A stretch of DNA of 64,000 nt, from contig NC_085136.1 of assembly GCF_035046485.1 (NCBI RefSeq), positions 159,833,963 to 159,897,962 on the forward strand. The letters run 5' to 3'. The stretch's first letter is position 1, and each line of letters starts with the position of its first letter. The position numbers were made by a program, and so were the translations under genes. This DNA is from Aedes albopictus. Lineage: Eukaryota > Arthropoda > Insecta > Diptera > Culicidae. The notes beneath the pieces were generated by a model, which searched no databases, had not been told where the DNA came from, and saw only the letters and a list, made by a program, of their open reading frames with translations. Below, in pieces: positions 10,840-22,361 of the stretch.

Positions 10840-12079
10840 ACTGCGTGATTCGGACATCCGGACCAGGCCGATCGGAAAGTTGGAAGCTGAACAAAACTCA
10901 CCACCCACCGACGGTGACACTCTCCAGATGGCAAACCTGGTTGAGGAGTGCAACCGCATCATTAACATCAAGCAAGACACCCAGATGACCGTGAAAGGCT
11001 GCTGGGAGAAATCCAACGGGGAAAGCAACGGTTCGCCAGGAACTCCGCAACTCGCTTGCGCATCTGACATCACCATTATTTCCAAGTAAACTTGGATATC
11101 AGTGGGAAAGTCGGTAATCTGCCCATCGGAAGTCGGCTTCAAGCCAAGTTTCCTGTAAATAACTAACATAAGTTAAAAATCACGAAAATATTAAGTCTAA
11201 AAACATGTTCCAATCCTCGGTCGGTCTGTGTACCGCCCCAAGAGACCGGTTGCCTGAGCTGCCCTCCCGAAGATTGATGCTAAGCTGCAAAGACTTCAAG
11301 ATAACGGCATCAATTCACACGTCCAGTTCTCTGATTGGGCAGCACCCACAGTCGTGGTTCACAAACCTGATGTCTTCGAGGTGTCTACTCCACACGTCTC
11401 AATAATACAGTCAATTCGGATCGCCATCCGCTGCCGCACCTGGACGACATTTTTGCTGAACTAGCTGGCTGCCGTTACTTCTCCTGCATCGACCTATCGG
11501 ACGCCTATCTCCAGGTCGAAGTAAGAGCATCATCACGAAGATTGCTTACGATAAACAAACATTCACGGGATTTGCCTGAAGCGTTCCAGAGGATCATCGA
11601 TAGCATAATTGCCGGCACTGCATTCCTGGTGTCATGGCTTACGTGAACGATATCCTAATCGCTGGAAGGACCCAGGAAGAGTACGACCTCAGGCTTCACG
11701 TGGTACTGCAGCGAATCGTGAGTATGGATTTCATCTGCGTATCGAAAAGTGTCGCTTCTCCCTGCAGATCAAGTTTCTGGGCCACACCGTCGACATGGAT
11801 GGTCTCCGCCCACATCCAGCCAAAACCAGCGCTATCTCCGAAATGGTACCTCCAACAAATGTATCGCAACTACGATCGTATCTCAATGCGATTAACTCCT
11901 ACGGACGCATGCCACAAAAGTTCAGCTTATTGGACGCAGTGACTTAAATTTCCCAACAGGGGAGGGGGAAAAAAATCCTACGGATGGTTAGTTGGACAGA
12001 TCTGAGCACCCCTCGATCGTCTACTCAAGAAAGATGTTCCTTGGAAGTGGAGTGCTGAGGGTCGAGAATAATTCGACCA

Positions 12080-12378
12080 CACGGTAAAACCGCTCAGCAC
12101 CTAAAGTATGTAAGACCTACTCATAAGTCATAAGTGCATAATTTCCAGACCACACCAAAAATGTGTAACATTCACAAAAACAGCTCGTACACTCTTCTAT
12201 ATACGAAATGCCGATATTTTTTGATTACCAAGTTCACTAGCTAGATTGCCGTACAACATTTTTTTGCGAATTTCGCGATTTTGTGGACGCAGGAGCTGAT
12301 TTTGTGAATGTGTAAGGGTTACACATTTTTTGTGTAGTCTGGAAATTATGCACTTTAGTGCTGAGCGGTTTTAGCGTG
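12080..12378. mobile_element. MITE CACGGTAAAACCGCTCAGCAC-type, in gypsy
   Basis: About 299 bp. The left end CGGTAAAACCGCTCAGCAC matches the complement of the right end GTGCTGAGCGGTTTTAGC. A second inner inverted pair (cataatttccaga and tctggaaattatg) extends the arms. CACGGT occurs at both junctions, but the exact duplication is ambiguous. It interrupts the gypsy RNase H reading frame. Confidence 0.75.
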
Positions 12379-12437
12379 CACGGTCTCCAATCTCTTGCTG
12401 ACGCACTTCAATCCCAGTAAGAAAATCATCGTCGCCA

Positions 12438-12640
12438 GGCCCGGATTAAGGATTATGTAGGCCCGCGGCCGAAGCGGATGTTGGGGCCCATTCGGAGCTA
12501 CAAAAGCGATGAGCATAAACGTTTTATTTGTTTCTGAACATTACTGGAGCAATGTGGAAAATGCAGTTTATGTACATCAGCCAGAAAAGGTTGTCCGGGG
12601 CCAGCAACAAATTTAGGAAATAAATCCCTCTCGAGATTTT
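12438..12640. mobile_element. Unidentified insert in the gypsy remnant
   Basis: The gypsy frame breaks at ccaggcccggattaagg and resumes near cttctacatggaaaatc. The insert starts with a GGCCCG-rich block. No terminal repeats could be fixed. Confidence 0.35.
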
Positions 12641-12765
12641 TGGCAGCAAGAAAAGAGTTCTTGTCTTCTACATGGAAAATCGTCTCCAGCGCTGGGCGCT
12701 TACGATGCTGCTGTACGACTTCGATTTCAAGTTGGTCCCGGATAAAAAATTACCATTCATTACAT

Positions 12766-13805
12766 GGTAAATATAATTAACATATGACTGGTTTTATTGT
12801 TCACAATAAAACACATAGTAGATATATTGTTACTTTTTACAATAGAAATCAAGCCCATATAGTTCGTACAATAAGTGAACATTAGCTTTATTAGTGACTA
12901 ATTGATTCGATTGTTTTTCAATAGCTCTATAATAATTTAATGTTACTATCAGTAAAAAATAATTTAAGTTGTTTTTATATACATATGTAGTTGCAAAAGT
13001 GCCTACAAAGTTCTCATGGACTTTTTTATTAAAAAAGAGTATTTCTCAATTACACTTAAAAACAATTCGTAACAAATAAATAACAATAAATATTATTGTT
13101 GCTTGGATCATGTTTGTATAATCAAACACAAAATCACTTGACATATTTTTTATAGTTTTCGTTTTAAATTTGAGTACAGTAGATGTTTCGGTTATCGAAT
13201 GTTATTCGCTAAAACTTCAACGGCTGACAGACGTCAAGCCGTGTTGGCAAATGAATAACTGAGGAAGTACTTATAGAAAACTAGCTGAAAAGCAGGTTTT
13301 AGCCAAGTGAGGACGATACGGCAAGAAAAAGATGAACAATATTTTTTCTAATGTTTTCCAATAAATTAAAGGAATCTAGTAAATAGTAAACTACCATTGA
13401 TAGCAATACAAATACAATTTGCTTAATGGGGTCAATTGAACCGATGTTAAAATAAACATGCAATAATATTTGTTGTTAGGTAAACAGATTTCGCCTTTGA
13501 AAAACCAAAGAATTCATATTTCTCGGTAACATTTTTCATTCCTTACAAAATGGTCATTGGCCGAACCACCCGGGTCTTCGGCAACATTCATCATTGAGAT
13601 CTGATGAATTCAATTTGACTTTGACCCTATGACTTCATCCATGTGTGAATGCTGTACAACGCGGAAAACCTTTTTTAAAAATTCTTCATAGTAATTCCGA
13701 TATAAACCTATTTTGCTTTTGGGCCACCATTAAATCACCAACAAAATGCCTGAAAATTTGATAAAACTCTAGTTTTGCACCAAGGATTGTAATTAACATA
13801 TGGAG
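12766..13805. other. AT-rich intronic sequence
   Basis: About 1 kb of very AT-rich sequence. The stretch from 13177 starts CAGTAGATGTTTCGGTTATC, which resembles a pogo/Tigger-type terminus, but I found no matching right end. Nothing else is recognised. Confidence 0.35.
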
Positions 13806-14245
13806 AGCTGGCCCAGTGTCAATCTATCATATAACGCCTACAAGCTATGCAACCAAGCGGACTGTGCCGCTTCACAGTAATGTTCACATAATCTATCGCT
13901 TTACGCCTGGCATCCTTGCCCCAATGCATGATCCATGTGCCAAAAAAAAATCCCACCAACACACCAACATCCGCATGACCTTGTGCAGGCGCAGAGGATT
14001 CAACGGTCTGATGTGGACAAGCGATTGCAATCATCACTTCCCTCCCCTTCCCCATTGACCTGCAACCTGACGCAGCAGGCGCCATTGTCGCCTAAAAATA
14101 CAAGACCACCAACGTTCACACACTGAAGATGCCTGCTAGTCCCAAGCAGCTATCTTATTGGTTCCTTGTGTGAGTGTAGCTGATCTGACGATACTGGAGA
14201 AGCAACTTCGGGCGGCCACTCGAGCTCAAGCTAAAGCTCAATTGT
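13806..14245 (+). mobile_element. 5'-truncated copy of the (CAAGCT)-tailed tRNA SINE
   Basis: This is homologous in inverted orientation to the SINE at 59873-60909. Shared landmarks are gcctacaagctatgcaacca, cctgacgcagcaggcgccat, acactgaagatgcctg and the tail cgagctcaagctaaagctc. The tRNA head is missing. It retains about 50 bp (after gcgcagaggattc, read inversely) that a MITE has replaced in the other copy. Confidence 0.65.
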
Positions 14246-14249
14246 AGCC

Positions 14250-14690
14250 AGGAATTTGTCTAGAAATTCTTTCATGATTTTGTTTAGTGATTCCAATAGA
14301 TATTCTTCCAGTGGCTTTTGCAGAGATTCATATAAAGATTATTTCATGAGTTCCTCCGGGTATTCTTCCATGTATTTCATCAGAAATCTTCCTGGATTTC
14401 TTAAAAGGATACCTTTAGTAAGTTCTACTCGGATTACTTAAGAAATTCAGAAATGTCTTCAAAAACAATTCCTAGCAAGTTTTACATGAATTCTTTTGGA
14501 AATTTCATGAGCTTTTTATAGCTTTTTAAAAATATGCTCGGTAATTCTTTCAGAAAATCCCCTATGAATGCTAGTAAGAGATTTCTCTAGGAACTTTTCT
14601 AAATATTTGTTTATAAATCCTCATAGGAATTCCGTAAAGGGTTACTGAGGAAAAGTTTTCATAAATTTCTTTATGCAATTCAGTATCATA
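14250..14690. repeat. Degenerate TTCTTCCAG/GGAATTTC array
   Basis: Short-period drifting repeats of the ggaattcctg class read on the complementary strand. Non-coding. Confidence 0.5.
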
Positions 14691-14699
14691 ATTTATATT

Positions 14700-14985
14700 T
14701 TATCTAACTCATTTTGGTATCATAATGGCTTCGCAATTCGCTAATTCGCAATCCAATGACGTAACATTAAAAAGGAATGGTAACTTCCTTGAAAGTCGAT
14801 ATCCGTGGGTAATTGAGTGATCAGGTTCACCCCACTGATACGGTAGGCCAAATTGCTTGAAACTGGCTATACAATTCATCTTGATTGGGAAAGATTTGAC
14901 GCCAACTTTGAGTTCAATAGGTTTAAAAAAACCACATGACGAAGAGAACAAAACTGCCGAGAATACATTAGATCCCCTATTTATT
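14700..14985 (-). repeat. Dispersed repeat shared with 9500-9720
   Basis: Shares tgaaactgg, cttgattgggaaag, acgaagagaacaaaa and the overall order with the repeat in the small dnc intron. Ends are undefined. The following 14986-15325 is AT-rich with repeated ctgtat words near 15110-15190. Confidence 0.45.
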
Positions 14986-15325
14986 TTTTTAAAACATGTG
15001 TGAAAATGTACAAATTTGCATAAATTGGTTAAAGTTTAAGCAGTAATTTATAAAGTTATCAGTAAATTTATTGGAAATAATTTCAAATTTTATGTTTTCT
15101 GGAGAAATCTGTATCACATTTTAAAAATCTGTATTTTTCTGTACTCTGTAACTTGTTTGTATAGAAGATCAAAAATCTGTATATCTGGCATCTCTGCCCC
15201 TGAGATGGCTTTTGAGGAATTTCTAGATTAACTTTATTACGCTTTTTTGGAGAGATGTGAGGAAAAAAAATCGGAGAAGTTCCTGAAAAAAACCCTTACG
15301 GATTTCCAGACACAGTCAATCATTG

Positions 15326-15440
15326 ATCGTATAAGATGTTAAAACGGATGCAATATGCGTACACTTTACATGCGCCTAAATAGAGGCATGCATGCATATG
15401 GCTTCCATACTTTATCATCTTATGCAACATTTTATACGAT
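15326..15440. mobile_element. 115-bp palindromic element ATCGTATAARATGTT
   Basis: Ends atcgtataagatgtt and aacattttatacgat are inverted repeats with one mismatch. It is short and non-coding. It directly abuts the next mini-element. Confidence 0.5.
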
Positions 15441-15441
15441 T

Positions 15442-15538
15442 ACCCAAACAACAGAAACAGTTGAATAACAGTTTCTTTGGCTAAAGTTTGCTTAAGAATG
15501 GCTTGTTCCTCTCTTATAAGCTAATATGTTTGTTGGGT
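15442..15538 (+). mobile_element. ~97-bp mini-element ACCCAAACAAC, copy 1
   Basis: Ends acccaaacaac and gtttgttgggt are inverted repeats. The body tgaataacagtttcttt..gctaaagtttgcttaag recurs at 25042-25131 (inverted) and 27031-27126, so this is a dispersed family. Confidence 0.6.
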
Positions 15539-15559
15539 ATTGGTTGTCTGGGGAGGACA

Positions 15560-16120
15560 TTCTTGAGGAATTTCTTAATTGAATCTTGAAGAAGTTTTTT
15601 AAGGGATCTTTGAAAATTATTCTTCGGGAATCTGTTCAAAAATTTGTAAACAAAGATACCAGAGAAGTTCTTGAAAAATCTTCTTATAAAGTCCTGGAGG
15701 ATGATTTGGAACAAACCCTGGAGATACTTCTGGAATTCTTGAAGGAATTTCTTGCAAAACGACTGAAAGGTATTAGCAAAAATACCTGAAACAATTTGTC
15801 TAGAGGAAAGAAATGTTAAGAAAAAAATCCAGAAGTGATTTCTAAAGGAGCGCCTGAAAGAATCTTTGAATAGTAAAGGGATTCCTAAAAAGTCACCGAC
15901 AAAATTTCTGAAAGAACACCTGAAGAAGGGTTTCTATTTATCCTTAGGGATGTTTACGATCGAAGGAGAATTTCCAGAAGAATTTCTTTAGAATTTTCTG
16001 GAGGAAGTCCTGAGAGAATCCTTGGAGGAATTCCCGAGAAGAACCTTAAGGAAATGTATAGAGAAACATTAAGAAATCTCTCGAGAAACTCCAACGCAAA
16101 TTTCAGAAAGTATTTTGGCA
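15560..16120. repeat. Degenerate GAAGGAATTTCTTG array
   Basis: Short-period drifting repeats. Open frames on both strands across 15514-15789 are repeat artefacts. Confidence 0.55.
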
Positions 16121-16519
16121 ATAAAATATATTTTTCTCAAGGAATCGAAAAAATTCTACTTAAATTAAATTAAAAATAATTCGCTGACGTAGTTCACGGT
16201 GTGGGTAAAAATGACCGTAATGGAAAAGGAGGTTTAAATTAATGTGAAATTAGTTCCCGATCGTCAACATTAATAAACACTTGGATTTTGGTTCAATTTT
16301 GCATGCATATTCCGAAGATGTAGTTGTGTCAATACCGCTGGGAACCCCAATTGACCGCTAAAGCTACGTTGACGAAAGTAAGAGTATCATTAAGAATATC
16401 GTTTCCTCATTCGATTTGAAAAACTTCATTCTCTTATTCTTTCATTATTGTATACGTCTTATATCGCATCATCAATCGTATGCCACTCACATGTCACAAT
16501 TAATCATCCCAAAGCTGTA
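16121..16519. other. Intronic sequence without recognised elements
   Basis: AT-rich, apparently single copy. No motif noted. Confidence 0.3.
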
Positions 16520-17378
16520 TAGGGGGATTAGGGGCATAATGGACACCCGGGGCGAAATGGACACCCCTGTTTTTGCCGAAACCGTTGACTTTTATGTAAA
16601 ACTTTTAATGCATAAGTGTAAAGGAACAAGTCATAGTTCTATTTATCAAAAGTATCACTTATATTGCTCCAAAATAGCTAAAATATCATTGAAATTGAAA
16701 TATGTTTTCCATATGGTGAAATTCTTATAATTTCGAAGCAGCATCAAATAAGGTATTACGAGTGTTGGAGTGTGTCCACCAGAAAAACAAGTGAATTGTT
16801 ACCTTCTCTACATGTATACGAAGATTTAGCAATGGATGAAGTATTTTATTTATGATCAAAATTTACCTTAAATAACAATTTTAATGTTGTAGTCGATTCG
16901 GGGCGAAATGAACACTAGCAATTACGAATGGATGTACGCACATTGCATACTGTTAGGCGTTTTAGAAAGTTTGGAAAAATCAATACGATTATTTTAGCCT
17001 AAAGTTTATTTAATTAACTTCGATGTTATGTAAACTCGTCTAAGATGGAGTATCACATCTGTAGTATTGATCTCCGTAGGCAAATTACTTAACTGGTCGA
17101 TGTAACCAAAGAATTGGCATAAAATATGCAGGGGTGTCCATTATGCCCCGATGGGTGTCCATTTCGCCCCGTACCTTTCCTGCCAGCCCTGAAAAACACA
17201 CGGTTTATAATTCATTATTTCTTTACAATAAAAACATTTTACCTCCTGTAAATGATTGAAAGACGTAGGAAACAAGTTAAAGTTGTAAGTCAAGTGATAA
17301 TATGTAAAGTTTTTCTCTGTTATACAGGCCTAACGTACACATTTGCTTAGGGTGTCCATTATGCCCCTAATACCCCTA
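16520..17378. mobile_element. 859-bp TIR element TAGGGG.ATTAGGGGCATAATGG
   Basis: Both ends carry attaggggcataatggacac, preceded by TAGGGG. Sub-terminal copies of ggggcgaaatggacaccc lie inside each arm. The TA edges are palindromic, as for TA-target elements. No transposase frame is found; the 104-codon frame inside it is not recognisable. Confidence 0.75.
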
Positions 17379-17752
17379 ATTTTCTTCATTGAAAAACGTG
17401 TTTTTCTTTTGTGCGCGGTAATTTTTCACCCGATGGAGACGCATGGTAAACCATCGCACATTTTACCTTCTTCCATTGATGTGAAAGCAAGATTACGGAA
17501 GCAGGCTCTCAAAAAATCAACACGTATCCATAAATTAAAAACATTTCCATGCTTCCACAAATCGAAAAACTCATCAATCAAAACCCGAAGCCCCCATCGG
17601 CATTTTGTTGCATTCAAGTCCCGCTTTTTCCCACGTCACGACGACAACGACGGACGGCCCATCACCCATTCATCAGTCACCGACTTTAGCATAGAGCTAG
17701 CAGGAGCTACTAGCACAGCGAGCAGCACAGTGTATAGTGTTTATTTTGTTAC
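17379..17752 (-). other. dnc intron next to an alternative exon
   Basis: Apparently single-copy sequence immediately downstream (in gene sense) of the 17753 donor. The 145-codon plus-strand frame here shows no domain. Confidence 0.4.
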
Positions 17753-18177
17753 CTTCCCGTCGTGCGTCTCCTTCGGGTGAGACTCGTTCTGGACATGCAG
17801 CGCCGAATGCGGGTCAGACTCTTGCGTGTGGTGATGCGCACCGCCTCCTCGGCCACCGAGCGGCCGCCCTCGTCCGTGTTGAAGATATCCGAACATATCG
17901 AGGATGAATCTTGCCGGCGCTTATCGTAGATCTTGCTGGTTGCGGTGGAGTAAAGCGTGTCGCTCTGCAGTTCCGACACGCACAGTTCCTCCAGTGACGA
18001 GTTGAGATTCGCTTCGACAGCTGCCGAATCGTTTAGCTTGGCCGGGTGGTGGTGGTGCTCGTGGTCGTCGTCTGCCGCCACACACGGTGACGACAGATTG
18101 TTGCCGGCGATAGGGGTTCGTTTCTTCTGTATGAGTCCACGCAACAGTGAGAATAGTACAAATACAGCAACAATCAT
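17753..18177 (-). CDS. dnc: Candidate alternative first coding exon of dunce, hydrophobic N-terminus
   Basis: A 425-bp open exon of 141 codons plus two bases, ending at donor GGAAG/GTAACA. Its phase 2 joins exactly to the first base of 10246-10434 (AG+T gives Ser before FDVENG). The frame is open upstream of this ATG (18175-18177) to a TAG near 18239. The peptide starts with a hydrophobic segment (residues 2-16, IVAVFVLFSLLRGLI) followed by QKKR, then an acidic/His patch (DDDHEHHHH, 37-44), a Ser-rich middle and a strongly basic end (RKSLTRIRRCMSR and TRRRR, 118-138). PDE4 isoforms are known to differ in N-termini that set subcellular location, and this one could be a membrane anchor. Its assignment to dnc is inferred from strand, order, phase and single-copy character. 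I do not recognise the peptide itself. Confidence 0.72.
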
Positions 18178-18639
18178 ATCATTGTTTGTTGGAGTGATAC
18201 CGAGGTTTAAATTTTCTAATATTAGCGCCCCCTAGCAGCGTATGGTTACATCGATTGGTTAATCTGCAGCTCACTTATCTAGTTCACGGAGAGTTGGATT
18301 TTAAGCACTCGAAACGATTCACTTCAACGCTATTGTTTTTTTTCAGTAGGAAGGCCTTCACAACATGTAGACTAGAGTGGACCAAAATAGGTCAAATTTG
18401 GAATTTTAAATCTTACTTCAGGAAGTGACAGTTTTAATGGTTGATATGGTTCTCCTAATATTTGTTTGAGTTCATTTAGTGCACGGTGCGTGCTTCCACC
18501 AAGATTTGATTTGTACGAGGAAAAATTTAATAGATGGTACCAGTTTTTATACGTGTGTATTCAACCCTTTGGGGCATAAATTTATCCAAGCGTTATTATA
18601 CGGGTTTGTTAACGTATTTCTATAGATTTGGTGCTCGGA
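18178..18639 (-). other. Possible 5' flank of the 17753-18177 exon
   Basis: If 17753-18177 is a true first exon, its leader and promoter lie here. No TATA box or clear initiator was identified. A weak acceptor-like aatattag precedes the exon near 18216, so an upstream leader exon cannot be excluded. Confidence 0.3.
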
Positions 18640-19470
18640 AACACAAAAATAACAAAAGATGGTGATGTGCTAGGTCATCCAAACTGTTCTCGAGTTTACA
18701 TCATAAAGACTACGGGTGTTTTAGTAACATTTTACGTCATAGAAAGTTGCGATATGTAATCTGCAAACATTTGCAGAATTGCGATGCTCTAGGTAATGCA
18801 AACAATTACAAAGTTTTGAATAATATAAATTCTAAAGCAACTATTTATTCATATTTTGGTTGCATACAATTGCGTTACATGATCATTTGGGTTTATTGGA
18901 GCTCAAAGATTTTGGACTATCACAAAATAATTTTGGGTTATTGCGTACAATTACAATGAGGTTTTAGATTATAGTTGTATATGTGGCTTTACGGTTCATA
19001 GTGCAAATCATCACTGTACTAGCTGTACATGTCAAGGACTACAGTTCAGGATAGCTTCGACGACTCTAAATGTCCCAAAAGAACACAGTAATATCTACTA
19101 GTCGGCAAATAGGTCCAGGTAATGCTACTCTTTAAAGCGGATACGACAATTGTTATGAGTGTAAATCTGAATTTCTATTTTTCAACAATGTACAACAATA
19201 AATGTCAAGGGCTAAAATTCAGGATAGTTTGGACTTCAGGGTCGTAGTAGATAATTATGTAAATTAACAGTTCCGTAGGTAAGGCAACCATGGTTGATTA
19301 TGAACCGTAGTTCTGTAAAGCGGATAATTAATACTGCTACTAGTATAGACCTGAAGTTCTGCTAGTTCAGAGTAGTATGTGATGTGTAGATATCACCAAT
19401 GGAAGGGATGTAGACGCCAAGGATAAAACTCCAGGGCAGTTTGAGCGACCTTGAATGTTCTAAAAGTATA
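18640..19470. repeat. Very degenerate tandem repeat, ~120-175 bp units
   Basis: A core related to taggtaatgcaaacaattac recurs near 18671, 18789, 18938, 19112 and 19275. A second core (caagg.ctaaa.ttcagga) recurs near 19035, 19205 and 19420. Spacing is irregular and identity low, as for an old satellite. Confidence 0.4.
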
Positions 19471-20399
19471 TACCCAAGTAACCAAAAGAGCAGATTAAAG
19501 GTTACTTTATAAGCTAAGCAGCTCGTTCGAGGTTGTTCATTAGCCTTCTAAGCAGCTTCATTTTTAAGTAATTTTGGAACTTGAAAGTTCACATAAGCAT
19601 GCTGGATATCCTTCTAAGCAGCTTCTGACAGAACATTGACAAAATTTATGCAGAAACAAAAATGTGTTTTCCAGAATCACACCCTGTTGTGGCTTGTGAT
19701 TCATGTCTGGAAATTGCTTCTGATAATTATATTTTCACACATGTCGCTGCTATGTAGAATTGAACTGGATCCTCCTGCGTGATAACCTGCCGACTTACCG
19801 CTGCGCTGCTGAAGACACTTAACAAAGTCAAGCTAACTTCACTACTATACAAATGTGCAAAATTAGCTGCCGACAGAAAATCGATTTAAGTCAGGTTTTA
19901 GCTGCTGTTCACTCATTCGCAACTATAGTACTGTTATTGATCGTAGGGTTCTCATGCAGCAACTATCGGTTCAAATCCGATGGGCGGCAATTTTTTTTTT
20001 GCTCAAGCCTAGTATTCATTGATTTGATAAATTCATATTTGTCTTTTATTTGTGTATGCTTAAACAGTTGTTTTCTGTAAAAGAAATGAATTTAATCTTC
20101 ATTGAAACACAATGCTACTGAAAGGTACTTCTTTGAACTTGAAAGTTCCGGCAAAGTTCCGAGTAGCATCTTAAGCAGCTTCAAAGTTCAGCGAAGTTCA
20201 GATAAAGTTCCGAATGGAACTTTCTGGCTGCTTAAGATGCTAACAATGAGCCTTACCGGAACTTGTGACCGAAGTTCCAGCAAGGCTCATCGTTAGCCTC
20301 TTAAGCAGCCAGAAAGTTCCATTTGGAACTTTATCTGAACTTCGAAGAACTTGGAAGTGCATTTTGTCATGGGAAGCTGAACTTTTGGTTACTTGGGTA
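19471..20399. mobile_element. 929-bp TIR element TACCCAAGTAACCAAAAG
   Basis: Ends are perfect for 18 bp: TACCCAAGTAACCAAAAG and its complement, with TA edges. The interior repeats cttctaagcagcttc and agttccg words in inverted arrangement. It includes a T-arm-like atcggttcaaatccgat followed by a T run near 19962-20000, and an antisense tRNA-like patch near 19750-19810. No transposase. A related terminus occurs at 57242-58888. Confidence 0.75.
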
Positions 20400-20564
20400 A
20401 TCAGCCATTCTATGAAAAAAAATATACTCGAAAATAAAAGTGCTCTGATATTGCTGAAATTCGGTAGGAATGATCTTTATAAAAATAATTAGACTCGTAA
20501 TATTTTTGTTTCGGCATTAAGGTGGCCATTTCGAAAATAGGATGTTTAAAAAAAAACGACACAT

Positions 20565-21355
20565 TCAGAGAAAATCCCGAAGGACAGTCATGAAGGAATT
20601 CTAAAAGGAGTTTCTGGAAAAATCCCGATAAGAGCAACAAATTCTTGTCAGAATCCAGAAAAAAAAATCTTGCATCAATCCTAGAAAGGACTTGTGAAGA
20701 CATCTCATCTCAGAAGGAACTTCTTGAGAAATCACTGAAAAAAAAACTCCTAGAGGTATCGAGGAAGGAATTTCCAGAAGAATCCCGTAAAGAACATTTA
20801 AACAGAGGAATCTCAAAAGAAACTCCTTGAAAAATCCTAGAAGACTCTAGAAGAAATTCAAAAAAGAAGGAGTGAACTCCGGAAGGAACTTTTGAAGGAG
20901 TAATAAAGGAATGAAAATCTTGGAAAAATCCTAGAAGAATCTTTTGGAGGTATCTGTAAAGAAACTCTTGAGGGAATCCTCGAAGGAGTTTTTGAAGGAA
21001 TTTAAGAAAGACTTCAAGAAACTGCTTGGATAATTTCAGAAAGAACTCCTTGAAAAATTGGAGAAGAACCTTTGGAGAAGGAACTGCTGGATGAATGCTC
21101 AAAAAAAGGAAATTTTAAGTGGAACTTCTTGACGAATCCAAGAGTGAATTTCTTGAGGATTCCCAGAATTAATTCCTGGAGAAACACTAGGAAAAACTAT
21201 TGGAGTGATTTCAGTAGGAACTCCTGGGATCACTCAAAAGAACTTCCGGAGAAATATTAGAAAGAAGTCAATCTATGAAGGGACCCCTAGAGGAATTGCA
21301 GAAGGAGCTCTTGAATGAATCTCAAGAACTCTAGTAGGTATTTGAGAAAAAACTT
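20565..21355. repeat. Degenerate GAAGGAACTCCTTGA array inside the long-TIR element
   Basis: Drifting short-period repeats with reading frames open in several phases by chance, including a 130-codon minus-strand frame rich in Phe, Leu and Ser. Confidence 0.6.
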
Positions 21356-21791
21356 CCCGACTTGAGAATTGTATCAAGTTATGAGTTATAATATTTTTCT
21401 CTAACTTATTATGTTATAAACTAGCTGCAGGATGATGTTAAAATAACCAAAATTGTAAAAAAAAGTACACTGGTCTAATCAAGTTTATATCCTATTTTGT
21501 TATGATCATATGAAAATTATAACAAAATGTGATATGTATTTTGGCCTCTGGATTACTGGTTTCTATCATAATTTGATATAATTTTATTACATTATTTCCC
21601 AAGTGTCGAAGATTCAAAACCAAACTATAATACAATGAGTTATGAAACAACATTTATAAAATAATGTGATATAATTGAGTTATATTACTTTGAAAACACC
21701 AAGGATGGTGAACATGATTATATCCCAATGAGTTATAAATATCATGGTTTGTTAGGATTATGTTTATTTTTGTTACAATTTTCTAGTCGGG
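21356..21791. mobile_element. 436-bp MITE CCCGACTWGARAATTGTA
   Basis: Ends cccgacttgagaattgta and tacaattttctagtcggg are inverted repeats with two mismatches. The interior is rich in ttataac/gttata words. It is nested in the array. Confidence 0.7.
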
Positions 21792-21949
21792 TTCCGTAGG
21801 AAAATCACAAAAAAAAATTTGGATGAATTCCGAAATAACTTCTGAAGGAATTTATGAAGGAATTCCGAAGAAACTTCTGAAGGAATGCCTGAAGGAATTA
21901 TGGAGGATTATCACTTTGTAGCAGGCGAATTCACTGGTATTTTTCTTTA

Positions 21950-22010
21950 TTATTATTATTACTTTATTATAGAGATTTTCAGCCCTAGGCTGGTTCATCT
22001 CTTTTTTCTT
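21950..22010 (-). mobile_element. Extremely 5'-truncated LINE tail
   Basis: On the minus strand it reads gatgaaccagcctagggctg, continues through an ataataaag-type end and finishes in a (TAA)n tail. The flanking ctttattatt on both sides is the probable target duplication. Copy 1 of the host element (near 1390) lacks it. The same tail occurs at 45397-45456. Confidence 0.6.
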
Positions 22011-22142
22011 TATTATTTGAAGTACACCTAGTAGTCCATGGCCCATAAAAATAAATAAAATAAACGGTTATTTTGAAGTAATGGAGACGCATGGTCATTA
22101 CATATGTGTATGAGCACAAAACTTGAAATGTTCTAAAAAATG

Positions 22143-22361
22143 TAGGGAATCGCGCCACTTGGGCGGTGGCTTCTATTTTCGTCTGTTTCCCGCTATAACT
22201 CAGTCAAAATTGAACCAATTGACACAATTTTTGGAATGCAGTGAGATAGGTATAGTATCTACCCGTGTACAACATTTCAAGTCAATTGGCTCAAAATTGA
22301 CTGAGTTATAGTGGCAAACAGACGAATATAAAAGCCACCGCCCAAGTGGCGCGATACCCTA
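22143..22361. mobile_element. Hairpin MITE TAGGG..GCGGTGG, copy 2
   Basis: 219 bp, inverted arms, TA at both edges. Absent at the corresponding point of the paralogous segment near 1545-1565, which confirms the insertion. Confidence 0.8.

Larger units (their letters stand above)
10840..12765 (+). pseudogene. Ty3/gypsy retrotransposon pol remnant (RT and RNase H)
   Basis: Frameshifted translation gives an RT order typical of Ty3/gypsy: LDISGKVGNLPIGSRLQAKF (about 11090-11150), KLQRLQDNGI and FSDWAAPTVVVHKPD (11285-11370), LAGCRYFSCIDLSDAYLQVE (11460-11520), then YVNDILIAG (11640) and FLGHTVDMDGLRPHPAK (11770-11830). The catalytic YVDD is YVND. LLKKDVPWKWSAEG (near 12020), HFNPSKKIIVA (near 12405) and ENRLQRWALTMLLYDFDF (near 12680) place RNase H. 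No LTR, protease or integrase is seen. Two later insertions (12080-12378 and around 12438-12640) split it. It lies antisense to dnc. Confidence 0.85.

Noticed and set aside
13177..13260. pogo-like terminus CAGTAGATGTTTCGGTTATC as a full element
   Set aside because: No matching right end or target duplication could be found.
17343..17780. 145-codon plus-strand frame
   Set aside because: It straddles the end of a TIR element and the antisense of the dnc exon, with no domain or splice support.
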